A stretch of 24,655 bases of DNA from an uncultured Paracoccaceae bacterium (GTDB lineage Bacteria > Pseudomonadota > Alphaproteobacteria > Rhodobacterales > Rhodobacteraceae): assembly GCA_937927885.1 (NCBI GenBank), contig CALEZJ010000531.1:1-24655 (forward strand), written 5' to 3'. Made by a program: the position numbers and the translations under genes. The notes below the pieces were generated by a model. The model saw only the letters and a list, made by a program, of their open reading frames with translations. It did no database searches and was not told where the DNA came from. Positions 1 through 8,928 of the stretch are shown here, in pieces. Every line of letters begins with the position of its first letter. Position 1 is the stretch's first letter.

Positions 1-529
1 GCCCAGCGCGGGGCGGGTGTTCTTTCGCGGGCGGGAACTGACACGCGCCACGGATGCGCAACTGACGGCGTTCCGGCGCGACCATGTGGGATTCGTGTTC
101 CAGTTCTACAATCTCGTGCCCAGCCTGACCGCGCGCGAGAATGTCGCGCTGGTGACCGAAATCGCGCGACGGCCGATGCGCCCCGAAGAGGCGCTGGAGC
201 GGGTCGGGCTGGCCGCGCGGATGAACCATTTCCCCGCGGAACTGTCGGGTGGCGAGCAGCAGCGCGTCGCCATCGCGCGCGCCATCGCCAAGCGGCCCGA
301 GGTTCTGCTGTGCGACGAACCCACCGGCGCGCTGGATTCGAAAACCGGTGTGGCGGTGCTGGAGGCGCTGGTCGAGGTGAATCGCGACCTGGGCACGGCA
401 ACGGCGATCATCACCCACAATGCCGGCATCCAGCGCATCGCGCACCGCGTCGTTGTGCTGGCCGACGGGCGCGTCGCGCGCGAAGAGGTGAACGCGACCC
501 GCGTCCCCCCGTCCGAGGTCAGTTGGTGA
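1..529 (+). CDS. ABC exporter ATP-binding protein (5' end outside window)
   Basis: This is the nucleotide-binding subunit of a MacB/LolD/DevA-type ABC exporter, which hydrolyses ATP at the inner membrane to drive the permease encoded next. The reading frame is open from the first base (…[13 protein letters not shown]…), so the true start and Walker A lie upstream; the GTG at 17 is not a likely start. Visible motifs in order are the Q-loop ([12 protein letters not shown]), the ABC signature [14 protein letters not shown], Walker [13 protein letters not shown] and the switch histidine in IITHN. The LSGGEQQR plus DEPTGALD combination is typical of the three-component (ATPase, FtsX-type permease, adaptor) exporter family. 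The stop overlaps the next gene's ATG (TGATG at 527-531), indicating translational coupling. The substrate cannot be told from sequence. Confidence 0.93.
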   Translation, partial: PSAGRVFFRGRELTRATDAQLTAFRRDHVGFVFQFYNLVPSLTARENVALVTEIARRPMRPEEALERVGLAARMNHFPAELSGGEQQRVAIARAIAKRPEVLLCDEPTGALDSKTGVAVLEALVEVNRDLGTATAIITHNAGIQRIAHRVVVLADGRVAREEVNATRVPPSEVSW

Positions 530-2892
530 TGCGCGCCCTGGATGCCAAGCTCATGCGCGACCTCCGTCGCCTCTGGGCGCAGGGGCTGGCCATCGGGCTG
601 GTTCTGGCCTGCGGGGTGATGGTGCTGGTGCTGGCGCAGGGAGCGTCCCGCTCGCTGATGGAAACCCGCGATGCCTGGTACGAGCGTCACCGTTTTGCCG
701 AGGTGTTTGTCGGCGTCACCCGCGCCCCGCGCGAATTGCTGGACACGATCGCCCATCTGCCTGGCGTGGCGCTGGTCGAGGCGCGGGTGGGCTTTGGCGC
801 GGTGGTCGATATCGACGGGCTGGATGCGCCGGCGATGGCGCGCTTCCTGTCGCTGCCTGCCGCGGGCGAGGCGATGCTGAACGTGCCACTGGTGCGTCAG
901 GGCCGCCTGCCCGACCCGCTTCGCCCGGACGAGGTTGCGCTGTCCGAGCCCTTTGCCGAGGCCAATTCCCTGACGCCCGGCAGCCGGTTCCACGCCATCC
1001 TCGGCGGCCAGCGGCGCGAGTTGATCGTCACCGGCTGGGTGTTGTCGCCCGAGTTCGTCTATACAATGGGTCCGGGCACGATGATGCCCGATGACCAAAG
1101 GTTCGGCATCATCTGGATGGGCGAGGCCGCCGCCTCGGCCGCCGCCGACATGCAGGGCGCCTTCAACGACCTGTCGCTGAGCCTGACGCGCGACGGCTCT
1201 GTCCCCGAGGTGATCGCCGCCCTGGACCGGTTGCTGGCCCCCTATGGCGGGCAAGGGGCGCATGGCCGCGACCGGCAATCCAGCCACGTCTTCCTGCAAA
1301 GCGAACTGGATCAGTTGCAGGCGATGGCGCTGGTCCTGCCGCCGATCTTCCTGGTGGTGTCGGCCTTTCTGGTCAACATGGTTCTGGGACGGCTGATCGC
1401 GCTGGAGCGCCCGGTGATCGGCCTTCTGAAAGCCGTGGGGTATTCCACCCCGGCCATTGCCTTGCATTACCTGAAGCTGTCGATGGGTGTCGCCGTCCTG
1501 GGCGTGCTGATCGGCTGGGGCGCAGGGCACTGGATGGGGCAGGCGATGACCCGCCTCTATGCGGAATTCTTCCGCTTTCCCTGGCTGATCTTCGTGCCCG
1601 GGGCCTCGGCTTTCTGGATATCGGGGCTGATGGGGGTGCTTACGGTGCTGCTGGGCGCGTTGCGGGCGGTCTGGGCCTCGGTCCGGCTGGCGCCTGCGGT
1701 GGCGATGTCTCCCCCTGCCCCACCCGCCTATCGGCGCGGGCTGCTCGATCTGCTGGCCGGGCTTCTGGCGCTGAGGCAGACCACGATGATGATCCTGCGC
1801 TCGATCACCCGGTTTCCGGGTCGCGCCTCGGTCACGGTGTTCGGCGTCGCGGCCTCGGTCGCGGTTCTGGTGGCGTCGTTTTCGACCTTCGATGCGATCG
1901 AGGCCATGATGGACGAGGTCTTTGACCAGTCGAACCGCCAGCAGGTCACGCTGTCGCTGACGCGGGCGCAGGGCGAAGCGGTGATCGAGGACGCGCGCAC
2001 CCTGCCCGGTGTACTGGCGGTCGAGGGCGCCTTTGCCCTGCCGGTACGGCTGGTGGCGGGGCACCGCAGCCACCTGATCGCGCTGGAGGCGCGGCGCGCG
2101 GGGTCCCAGTTGACGCGGATCGTCGATGGCGAGGGCCGCGAGGTGACGATCCCGGCGGACGGGATCGTGATGCCCGCGCTGCTGGCCGAACGGATGGGCA
2201 TCCACGAGGGCGACATGGTGCAACTGGAACTGCTCGCCCCACCGCGTGAAACCTGGGAGGTCCGCGTCAGCGCCGTGGTCCGCCAGAGCCTGGGGCAGGC
2301 GCTGGTCATGTCGGCGCCGGCCGTCTATTCCCGCCTGCGCAGCGCGCCGCAGGTCAATACGCTGCATCTGGGGGTCGATCCGCTGGCCCTGCCCGCGCTG
2401 AATGCGGCGGTGAAATCCACCCCCGCCATCGCCGGACTGGTTCTGTGGACCGAAGTGCGCCGCCAGTTCGATGACTCGATCAGCGAAAACCTGTCCATGA
2501 TGACGCTGATCTATACCGCGCTGGGTATGCTGATCACCTTTGGGGTGGTGTATAATGCCGCACGCATCCAGTTGAGCGAGCGCGCGCATGAACTCGCCTC
2601 GCTCAGGGTGCTGGGCTTTTCGCGGGCCGAAGTCGGCTTTGTCCTGGTCGGCGAGGCGATGCTGCTGGCGCTGATCGCGGTGCCGCTGGGCTGGCTGGCG
2701 GGTTATGGGTTTGCGATGGGGATGATGCAGGCGATGTCCTCGGACATGATCGACATTCCGGCCCGGGTGGCCCGGCCGACCTTTGCCTATGCGGGCGCGG
2801 TGGTGCTGGGCGCGGCGCTGGGATCGGTTCTGGTGGTGCGACGACGGCTGGACCGCGTCGATATCGCCAGCGCCCTGAAACAGAGGGATTGA
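529..2892 (+). CDS. FtsX-like ABC transporter permease, 787 aa
   Basis: Inner-membrane permease partner of the preceding ATPase. I chose the ATG at 529 because it overlaps the upstream stop by one base and gives a normal N-terminus ([20 protein letters not shown]) followed directly by a membrane helix at about residues 17-37. The protein has a duplicated layout: an N-terminal helix, a periplasmic domain, a helix cluster at about 265-400, a second N-terminal-type helix near 430-450, a second periplasmic domain, and a C-terminal cluster of three helices (about 665-780) ending in RRRLDRVDIASALKQRD, a typical FtsX-family tail. At nearly 790 residues it is about twice the size of LolC/E and resembles the large double-FtsX permeases that work with HlyD-type adaptors. 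The gap to the next gene is only 3 nt. Confidence 0.93.
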   Translation: MRALDAKLMRDLRRLWAQGLAIGLVLACGVMVLVLAQGASRSLMETRDAWYERHRFAEVFVGVTRAPRELLDTIAHLPGVALVEARVGFGAVVDIDGLDAPAMARFLSLPAAGEAMLNVPLVRQGRLPDPLRPDEVALSEPFAEANSLTPGSRFHAILGGQRRELIVTGWVLSPEFVYTMGPGTMMPDDQRFGIIWMGEAAASAAADMQGAFNDLSLSLTRDGSVPEVIAALDRLLAPYGGQGAHGRDRQSSHVFLQSELDQLQAMALVLPPIFLVVSAFLVNMVLGRLIALERPVIGLLKAVGYSTPAIALHYLKLSMGVAVLGVLIGWGAGHWMGQAMTRLYAEFFRFPWLIFVPGASAFWISGLMGVLTVLLGALRAVWASVRLAPAVAMSPPAPPAYRRGLLDLLAGLLALRQTTMMILRSITRFPGRASVTVFGVAASVAVLVASFSTFDAIEAMMDEVFDQSNRQQVTLSLTRAQGEAVIEDARTLPGVLAVEGAFALPVRLVAGHRSHLIALEARRAGSQLTRIVDGEGREVTIPADGIVMPALLAERMGIHEGDMVQLELLAPPRETWEVRVSAVVRQSLGQALVMSAPAVYSRLRSAPQVNTLHLGVDPLALPALNAAVKSTPAIAGLVLWTEVRRQFDDSISENLSMMTLIYTALGMLITFGVVYNAARIQLSERAHELASLRVLGFSRAEVGFVLVGEAMLLALIAVPLGWLAGYGFAMGMMQAMSSDMIDIPARVARPTFAYAGAVVLGAALGSVLVVRRRLDRVDIASALKQRD

Positions 2893-2895
2893 GGC

Positions 2896-4110
2896 ATGGC
2901 GGCAGGACGTTGGATCATGGGAGCCGTGGCGCTGGCGGCGCTGGGCGCGGCGGCGGTCTGGGCACTGCGCGACGATCCGGTGCCGGTCGATCTGGCGCTG
3001 GTGCGGTCCGGGCCGATGGAGGTCAGCGTCGCCGCCGAGGGCATCACCCGCATCCGCGAGGTCTATGCCGTCACCGCCCCCATCGCAGGCACTGTTCTGC
3101 GCGCGCCTGTTGCGGTGGGCGATCCCGTGGTGGCCGGTGTCACGCTGCTGGCCGAGATCCGCCCCGCCGAGCCCGCCCTGCTTGACGCGCGCGCCCGCGC
3201 GCAGGCCGCTGCGGCGGTGGCCGAGGCACAGGCAGCGGTGCGCCTCGCCGAGGTGAACCTCTCGCGCGCGGAATCCGACCTCGCCTTTGCCGAGGCGCAG
3301 CTGGCGCGCAACCGCGATCTGGCGGCGCGCGGAACCATCGCACAGCGCGTGCTGGAAACGTCGGATCAGGCGCGCACCAACGCCCGCGCAGCGCGCGAAG
3401 CCGCGCGTTCGGAACTGGCGCTGCACCGCGCCACCCTGGCGCGGACCGAGGCCCTGCTGGTCGCGCCGGGCGACGGGGCCACGACCAACGGCAGTTGTTG
3501 CGTGGCGATCCGCGCTCCGACGGATGGCGTGGTGCTCAGCCTCGACGGCGCCTCGGCCCGCCCGGTGCAACCCGGCGTGCCCTTGATGACGCTGGGCGAC
3601 CCGACCGACCTGGAGATCGAGGTGGACCTGCTCAGCGCCGATGCGGTGCGCGTGACCGAAGGCGCCGCCGCCCATGTCACGCGCTGGGGCGGCCCCGAGG
3701 TGCTGGCCGCGCGCGTCCGCCGGATCGAGCCGCAGGCGTTTACCCGCGTTTCGGCGCTGGGGATCGAGGAACAGCGCGTGCGCCTGCATCTGACGCTGCT
3801 GAGCCCCCCCGAAGCGCGCCCGGGGCTGGGCGACCGGTATCGGGTCTTCGTGCAGGTGGTGGTCTGGTCGGGCGATCCGGTCCTGCAACTGCCGGTCAGC
3901 GCGCTCTTTCGTCATGGCGAGGGTTGGGCCGTCTTTCGCGCCGAAGCAGGCCGCGCGGTGCTGACCCCGGTGGTGACCGGTCAGCGGATGGAGGCGCAGG
4001 TGCAGATCCTGGACGGTCTGAGGGCGGGCGATCAGGTCGTCGCCTTTCCCGGCAGCCGGATCGCCAACGGAACCACGATCGAGGCCCGCGCCGGGCAGAC
4101 CGGCGACTGA
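2896..4110 (+). CDS. HlyD/MacA-like periplasmic adaptor of the ABC exporter, 404 aa
   Basis: Membrane-fusion protein that would link the ABC permease to an outer-membrane channel. It starts with an uncleaved-looking signal anchor (residues about 6-24, rich in Ala/Leu/Val). A first half-lipoyl motif follows (YAVTAPIAGTVLRAPVAVGDPV), then a long Ala/Arg/Glu-rich coiled-coil hairpin at about 95-195. The second half-lipoyl motif is IRAPTDGVVLSLDGASARPV, followed by beta-barrel and membrane-proximal domains ending VVAFPGSRIANGTTIEAR. A Cys-Cys pair (NGSCCVAIRAP) sits just before the second lipoyl half, which is uncommon in this family. It is the third and last gene of the operon, and the ATPase-permease-adaptor order implies a complete tripartite exporter apart from the TolC-like channel. 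The exported compound is unknown. Confidence 0.9.
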   Translation: MAAGRWIMGAVALAALGAAAVWALRDDPVPVDLALVRSGPMEVSVAAEGITRIREVYAVTAPIAGTVLRAPVAVGDPVVAGVTLLAEIRPAEPALLDARARAQAAAAVAEAQAAVRLAEVNLSRAESDLAFAEAQLARNRDLAARGTIAQRVLETSDQARTNARAAREAARSELALHRATLARTEALLVAPGDGATTNGSCCVAIRAPTDGVVLSLDGASARPVQPGVPLMTLGDPTDLEIEVDLLSADAVRVTEGAAAHVTRWGGPEVLAARVRRIEPQAFTRVSALGIEEQRVRLHLTLLSPPEARPGLGDRYRVFVQVVVWSGDPVLQLPVSALFRHGEGWAVFRAEAGRAVLTPVVTGQRMEAQVQILDGLRAGDQVVAFPGSRIANGTTIEARAGQTGD

Positions 4111-4143
4111 GCGGCTGAGGAATGGCGGGCCCGGAGGGTCGTC

Positions 4144-4168
4144 GCCGACGCGCTCAATGCGCGTCGGC
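4144..4168. terminator. Hairpin between convergent exporter operons
   Basis: A perfect 10-bp inverted repeat (GCCGACGCGC / GCGCGTCGGC) with a 5-nt TCAAT loop separates the converging ABC and RND operons. The loop holds the stop codon of the RND gene (TGA on the - strand at 4156-4154), and the 4159-4168 arm is its last codons. A clear U-tract is absent on both sides, so a role as a bidirectional terminator is inferred from the stem and its position. Confidence 0.6.
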
Positions 4169-7100
4169 AGGACGATTGCGGGTCATGAAACGCCGGACAC
4201 GGCGCGAGAGCGCATCGACATAGGTCAGGATCACGGGCACCACGACCAGCGTCAGCAGCGTGGACGAGATGAGGCCACCGATGACCGCATGCGCCATCGA
4301 GGCGTTCTGTTCCGCCCCCTCGTGGATGGCCAGTGCCAGCGGCAGCATGCCAAAGATCATCGCCAGCGTGGTCATGATGATCGGACGAAAGCGCGTGGTC
4401 CCCGCCTGCACGAGCGCCTCGCGCACCGGCAGACCGGCCATCATGTGGTGGTTGGCATTGTCCACCAGCAGGATCGCGTTCTTGACCACCAGCCCCATCA
4501 GCATGACGAAGCCGATCATCGAGAACATGTTGAGCGACGAGCCCCAGGCCATCAGCCCCAGCAGAACCCCGATCAGCGACAGCGGCAGCGCCGCCATGAT
4601 CGCCAGCGGTTGCGCCAGGCTGCCGAACTGGCTGGCGATCACCAGATAGATGAACACCACCGCCATCAGGAGCGCCGCCCCCATGTTGGCCGAGGTCTCG
4701 GCCAGCATCTCGGCATCGCCGCCGAACTGGATCGCCACCCCCGGCGGCAGGTCCAGTGCGGCCAGCCCGGCGGTGATGTCGGTCACCACATCGCCCAGGA
4801 TGCGCCCCTCGAAATTCGAGGTGATGGTGATCACGCGGGACAGGTTCTCGCGCTCGATGCGGCCCAGTGTTGCGCGCAAGGTGGCGACCTCGCCCAGGGT
4901 GACGGCAGTTCCGGCGCGCGGGCTCTGCGCCACGGGCAGGAAGGCGAGCCCTTCCCGCGCGTTGTTGCGCAGTTCTTCCGGCAGGCGCACCACCACGGTC
5001 GAGGACGTTCCGTCGCGCTGCCTGAGTTCGGACACTTCCTCGCCTGCGATGAACACCCTCAGCGCCCCGCCCACAGCGGCCGGGTTGACGCCCAGATCGG
5101 TCGCCACCTCGCGGTTCAGGATGAAATCCATCAGCGGCTGCGCCGACTCGGTGCCCAGTCGCGCATCCACCGTGCCCGGGGTGGCAACCAGCAGGTCCAG
5201 GACACGCGCGGCTGCCAGTTCCAGATCGACCGGGTTGTTGCCCGTCACCTTGATCGTGATCGGGGATTGATCGGGACCGACCCCGCCCCCCGAGGTGACG
5301 AGGATCTCGGCGCCGGGAATGACGGCCAGCGCCGCGCGCACCACGGGAACCAGGTCGTTGGCCGACAGCGCGCGCGCGCCCGGCTGGACAAGGTTCGCCA
5401 CGATCACCGCCTGGTGATCGCCCGTCTGCGTGCCCGCCGCGATCGAGGTGTAGACGCTTTCGACCTCGGGGCGGGTCATCAGGATGCGGGTCACCTGCGC
5501 GGCCTTGATCGTGGTGTAATCCGCCGATGACCCAACCGGGGCGTTGACGTTGATCTGAAGGCGGCTTTCGTCCAGCGGCGGCAGGAACTCGGCCCCGATC
5601 AGCGGCACCAGTCCGAAACTGCCGACGAACACCGCCAGCGCGCCCGCCAGCGTCACCTTGCGCCAGGACAGGCACCAGACCGGCTGCCAGACGCTCGAAC
5701 CCGTGCTCGAACCGGGCGACCGCCCGCCCGACAGGACCGCGCTGCACACCGGGACGCGAGGCGGGGTCATACCAGATCGACGACAGCATCGGGTCCAGCG
5801 TGAAGCTGACGAACAGCGACACCAGCACCGCCACCGACACGGTGACGCCGAATTCCAGAAAGAACTTGCCGACGATTCCCTGCATGAATGCCAGCGGCAT
5901 GAACACCGCCACGATGGAAAGCGACGTGGCCAGAACCGCGAACCCGATTTCGGCCGTCCCCTGCAGGGACGCCTCGATATGGGACTTTCCCATGTGCAGA
6001 TGGCGGGTGATGTTCTCTCGCACGACGATGGCGTCGTCGATGATGATCCCGATGGACAGGATCAGCGCCAGCATCGTCATCGTGTTCAGCGTGAACCCCA
6101 GCAGCGCGATCACCGCGAGCGTGCCGAGGATGGAGATGGGCAGCGTCAACCCGGTGATGACCGTCGAACGCCAGGAATTGAGGAACAGGAACACGATCGC
6201 GGTGGCCAGAAGTCCCCCCTCGATCAGGGTCGCCTGAACGGTATTGAAACTGGCCTCGATGGGAGTGGCAGCGTTGCGCAAAACATCGATGCGCGCGCCA
6301 TCGAGCAGCGTGCCGGCCTGAAGGCGTCCGACCGCAGCGAGGACCGCCTGCGCCACCGCGACGGTGTTGCCGCCGTCCACCTTGACCACGTCGATGGCAA
6401 GCGCGGCAATTCCGTTGCGAAACGCGCGCCCCTCGGGCTCGGACACGCCCCAGCGCACCTGCGCCAGATCCCCCAGAACGATGGCCGCGCCGCCCTGGCG
6501 GGTAACCACCATCGCGCGAAGTTCCTCCAGCGTCGAGACCTCGGTGTTCAACTGCACCGACTGCACCAGGACGCCGTCGATCACCGAACCCGCGGGCAGG
6601 ATCAGGTTGTCGTTTCGCAGCGCATTGACGACATCGCTGACACCCAGGCTGAACGCGCGCAGGCGGTCGGGGTCGATCAGGACCTCGACCTCGTCCTCGA
6701 CGGCGCCAACCACGGTCGCGCTGCCGACACCGTCGATGGCGGTCAGCGCAGGGACGACGACATCCTCGGCCAGACGGGTCAGGTCGGTCAGGGTGCGCGT
6801 CGGGTCCGAAATGGCCAGCGACAGGACAGGCGTCGCGGTCGGGTTGAAGCGCACTACTGTCGGCGCCCCGGCATCCGATGGCAACTGATCCACGACTGCG
6901 GCGATGCGGTCGCGCACGTCCTGCGCGGCGATCATGCTGTCGGTGTCCAGATCGAACATCAGAACGACCGTGGAATGGCTGTTTTGCGAGGTCGAGGTGA
7001 TCGTGTCGATCCCGGCGAGCGTGTTCACCGCCTCCTCGATGACGGTGGTGATCTCGGATTCCACGGTTTCCGGGCTGGCGCCGGCCCAGGGCGTCAGGAT

Positions 7101-7238
7101 GGCCACGACCGGGAAATCGACGTTGGGATACTGGTCGATGGGCAGGTTGCGATAGGCGTTCACGCCAAAGACGCAGATCGCCACCATGACCATGGCGGCA
7201 AAGACCGGTTGCAGGACACTGATGCGCGTCAGGAACAT
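4154..7238 (-). pseudogene. HAE1-family RND efflux pump with internal frame break
   Basis: Inner-membrane proton-driven drug/solvent exporter of the AcrB/MdtB class, read in two frames. The 5' frame runs from ATG 7238 (MFLTRISVLQPVFAAMVMVA) for about 520 residues through TM1-TM6. It includes the TM4 relay aspartates D401-D402 (GIIIDDAIVV). The sense then moves to another frame near 5675-5685, continuing WCLSWRKVTLAGALAVF through TM7-TM12 to the stop at 4154, with the conserved TM10 lysine (GLVVKNAILLVD). Joined, the product would be about 1027 residues, slightly short of the 1030-1050 usual for the family. The shift corresponds to one extra or two missing bases (mod 3). Compared with what I recall of relatives, a few linker residues also seem absent, suggesting a small deletion. 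It may be a sequencing error, a recent pseudogene or a true split. The adaptor gene lies 4 nt upstream. Confidence 0.85.
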
Positions 7239-7242
7239 GGAT

Positions 7243-8322
7243 TCAGTCCTCGATCGTTACGGACTGGCCGGCATCGAGCCCGCGCAGGGCCATGGCCACG
7301 ACCAGATCGCCAGGGGCCAGCCCCCCGGTGATCTGCACCAGAGCGCCTGACGACCAGGCGGGACCGGTTGTCACGGGTTGGGCGAGGGTGCGCCCGTCGC
7401 GCACCAGCAGCACCTCTGGCCCGGCGGGGCCGGTGCGCAGCGCGTCGCGCGGAACGGCCAGTTCGCCCTCGGCCACGCGCAATTCGACCGTCCCGGTCAC
7501 GAAGGTGCCCCCGCGCAGGAAACCGTCGGGATTGGGCAGGCTGAGATAGAACTTGATCGAGCGCGTCCCGCTTTCGGCAACGGGATTGATCCGTTCCACC
7601 GTGGCACGCAATGGCGCACGCCCCTCGCCGGGCGGCAGAAGGATCGCGGATTGCCCGACCGCAAGGTCCAGCGTGTCGACGAGGGGGGCGACGGCCTCGA
7701 TGGTGACGGTGGACAGGTCCACCAGCGAAACGACCTGCGTGCCGGCGCCGACCAGTTGACCTTCCTCGACGGCGCGTGACGAGACGATCCCGGCAAACGG
7801 GGCGCGGATCGTGGCCCGCGCCAGGTTGGACTGGGCCAGCCGCACCTGCGTATCCAGCGACCGGGCCGAGGCCGAGAGCGCATCGACCTGTGACTGCGCA
7901 TCGTCCAGCGCGGTGCGCGAGGCCACACCTGAGGCCGACAGCATGTTCGCCCGTTCCAGCGCGGCGCGCGCGGATTCCAGTTGCACCCGGGTCGATTCCA
8001 GGCTGGCCTGCTGGGCCTCGAGTTGCAGGGCGAGGTCGGCAGTGGCGATCTGCACCAGAACCTGCCCCTCGCCCACCGAATCGCCCGCGCGGACGAGCAC
8101 CTGTTCGGCGATACCCGACACCTGCGCCGACAGGTCCACCTGCCGCGACGGGGCAACGGTGCCCGAAAAGCGCACGGTCTCGGTCAGGCGCATCGGCGCG
8201 ATCCGAACCACCTCGGACGGATGCAGGATCATGGCCGGTTGCGCCACGGCCGCGGCGGGCAGCCAGAACATCAGGCCTGCGGTCAGGAACAGCGCAGCCA
8301 GCGGGAGGGGTGGTCGGATCAT
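7243..8322 (-). CDS. RND efflux periplasmic adaptor (MFP), 359 aa
   Basis: Periplasmic adaptor of the AcrA/MdtA type for the RND pump encoded 4 nt downstream. The frame is open upstream to a GTG at 8379, but I prefer ATG 8322 because it begins a standard Sec signal (MIRPPLPLAALFLTAGLMFW, Ala-rich cleavage site AAAVAQ) that would otherwise sit inside the protein. The usual domains follow: lipoyl half VDLSAQVSGIAEQVLVRAGDSV, a helical hairpin (about 90-150), second lipoyl half TIRAPFAGIVSSRAVEEGQLV, then beta-barrel and membrane-proximal domains ending GLAPGDLVVAMALRGLDAGQ. There is no lipobox, so it is not lipid-anchored. No regulator gene (TetR or two-component) accompanies the pair and no TolC homologue is present. 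Confidence 0.9.
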   Translation of the reverse strand: MIRPPLPLAALFLTAGLMFWLPAAAVAQPAMILHPSEVVRIAPMRLTETVRFSGTVAPSRQVDLSAQVSGIAEQVLVRAGDSVGEGQVLVQIATADLALQLEAQQASLESTRVQLESARAALERANMLSASGVASRTALDDAQSQVDALSASARSLDTQVRLAQSNLARATIRAPFAGIVSSRAVEEGQLVGAGTQVVSLVDLSTVTIEAVAPLVDTLDLAVGQSAILLPPGEGRAPLRATVERINPVAESGTRSIKFYLSLPNPDGFLRGGTFVTGTVELRVAEGELAVPRDALRTGPAGPEVLLVRDGRTLAQPVTTGPAWSSGALVQITGGLAPGDLVVAMALRGLDAGQSVTIED

Positions 8323-8928
8323 TGCGGGGTCTCGGTCTGGAACGGGGCCCGCACGGGGCGGGCGGTCAGGGGGCGGCACTGGGGACGAACCTCGCCAGAG
8401 GAGTGCGGCGAGGCGGCATGCTATGGACTTCAGACCGGGGCGACGGCCAGCCGCATGCGGAGGACGAGGCCGACCCCGGTGGCGGGCAGATTGGTCGCGG
8501 TGATCGGGGCACCCTTCAGATCATGGCCTTGCCCTCTGGTCTGGGTCAATGTCGGCCGCCTTTTCGTCTTGCTGCGCGCCGTCTCGGCGCTGGCGCGAAT
8601 GCGGAAGCTGTCGGTTCCGGTCTCGGGGCTTCAGACTTCGGTCACCGGGCCGCCGCGGTCAAGCCCTTTCGGCCGCACGATTTCGCCAGCAGAGGGGCGG
8701 TTGGGTCGAGCCATCCGTCCTTCGCCGTCCTCAAGGGCTTCACCGCACCCGAAACGCCCTTCACCGAGGCGGGCGGACAGGTTTGTCGGTGAAACCGGCA
8801 GGCCCGCGTTTGACCCGATCTGTGCAACCGAGTTCACCGGGCACAAATCGCTTGACCTCAAAGCGCCCGCAGCCAAGGTTCGGGTGCGTGGACCGGCATG
8901 CGGTTTTCACGCAAGCGAGGTGCGGTCG
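8323..8928. other. Gene-free region between divergent RND and Lon-like operons
   Basis: About 600 bp without a gene I can support. Several frames are open through it on both strands, but none has a plausible start with ribosome-binding site, a recognisable domain or a natural end. It should carry the divergent promoters for the RND adaptor and the Lon-like gene. The best + strand -35-like element is TTGACC at 8852-8857, but 17 bp downstream there is only AAGGTT, so I do not call a promoter. The right part (8739-8847) contains repeated TTCACCG/CGGTGAA elements, described separately. Confidence 0.6.
8739..8847. repeat. TTCACCG direct and inverted repeat cluster upstream of Lon-like gene
   Basis: TTCACCG occurs at 8739-8745, 8760-8766 and 8833-8839, and its inverse CGGTGAA at 8787-8793. 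The first two copies are 21 bp apart, two helical turns. The inverse copy pairs perfectly with the left neighbour over 8 bp (TTCACCGA 8760-8767 / TCGGTGAA 8786-8793, 18-nt loop). It also pairs with the right copy over 7 bp, extended by TTTGT 8782-8786 / ACAAA 8843-8847 across a 3-nt bulge. The two pairings exclude each other. An operator array or a switching leader RNA is possible; neither is shown. Confidence 0.4.

Noticed and set aside
106..3915. A 1269-codon open frame on the - strand opposite the ABC exporter operon
   Set aside because: It has no recognisable domain, is rich in Arg/His/Gln/Gly as expected from antisense of GC-rich codons, and lies wholly opposite three well-supported genes.
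5675..5690. Programmed ribosomal frameshifting as the explanation for the RND break
   Set aside because: There is no slippery heptamer or +1 shift-prone rare codon with stop at the junction, and the 5' frame stays open for about 1.6 kb after it.
5658..7331. A 557-codon + strand frame opposite the RND pump
   Set aside because: The composition is antisense-like (His/Arg/Asp/Gln-rich) and the opposite strand encodes an unmistakable RND protein.
8631..8876. An 81-codon - strand frame in the gene-free region
   Set aside because: There is no convincing ribosome-binding site, no domain, and other frames across the same bases are equally open; I cannot support it as a gene.
8852..8880. TTGACC plus AAGGTT as a promoter for the Lon-like gene
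   Set aside because: The -35 is fair but the -10 match is too poor, and no heat-shock-type element fits the spacing either.
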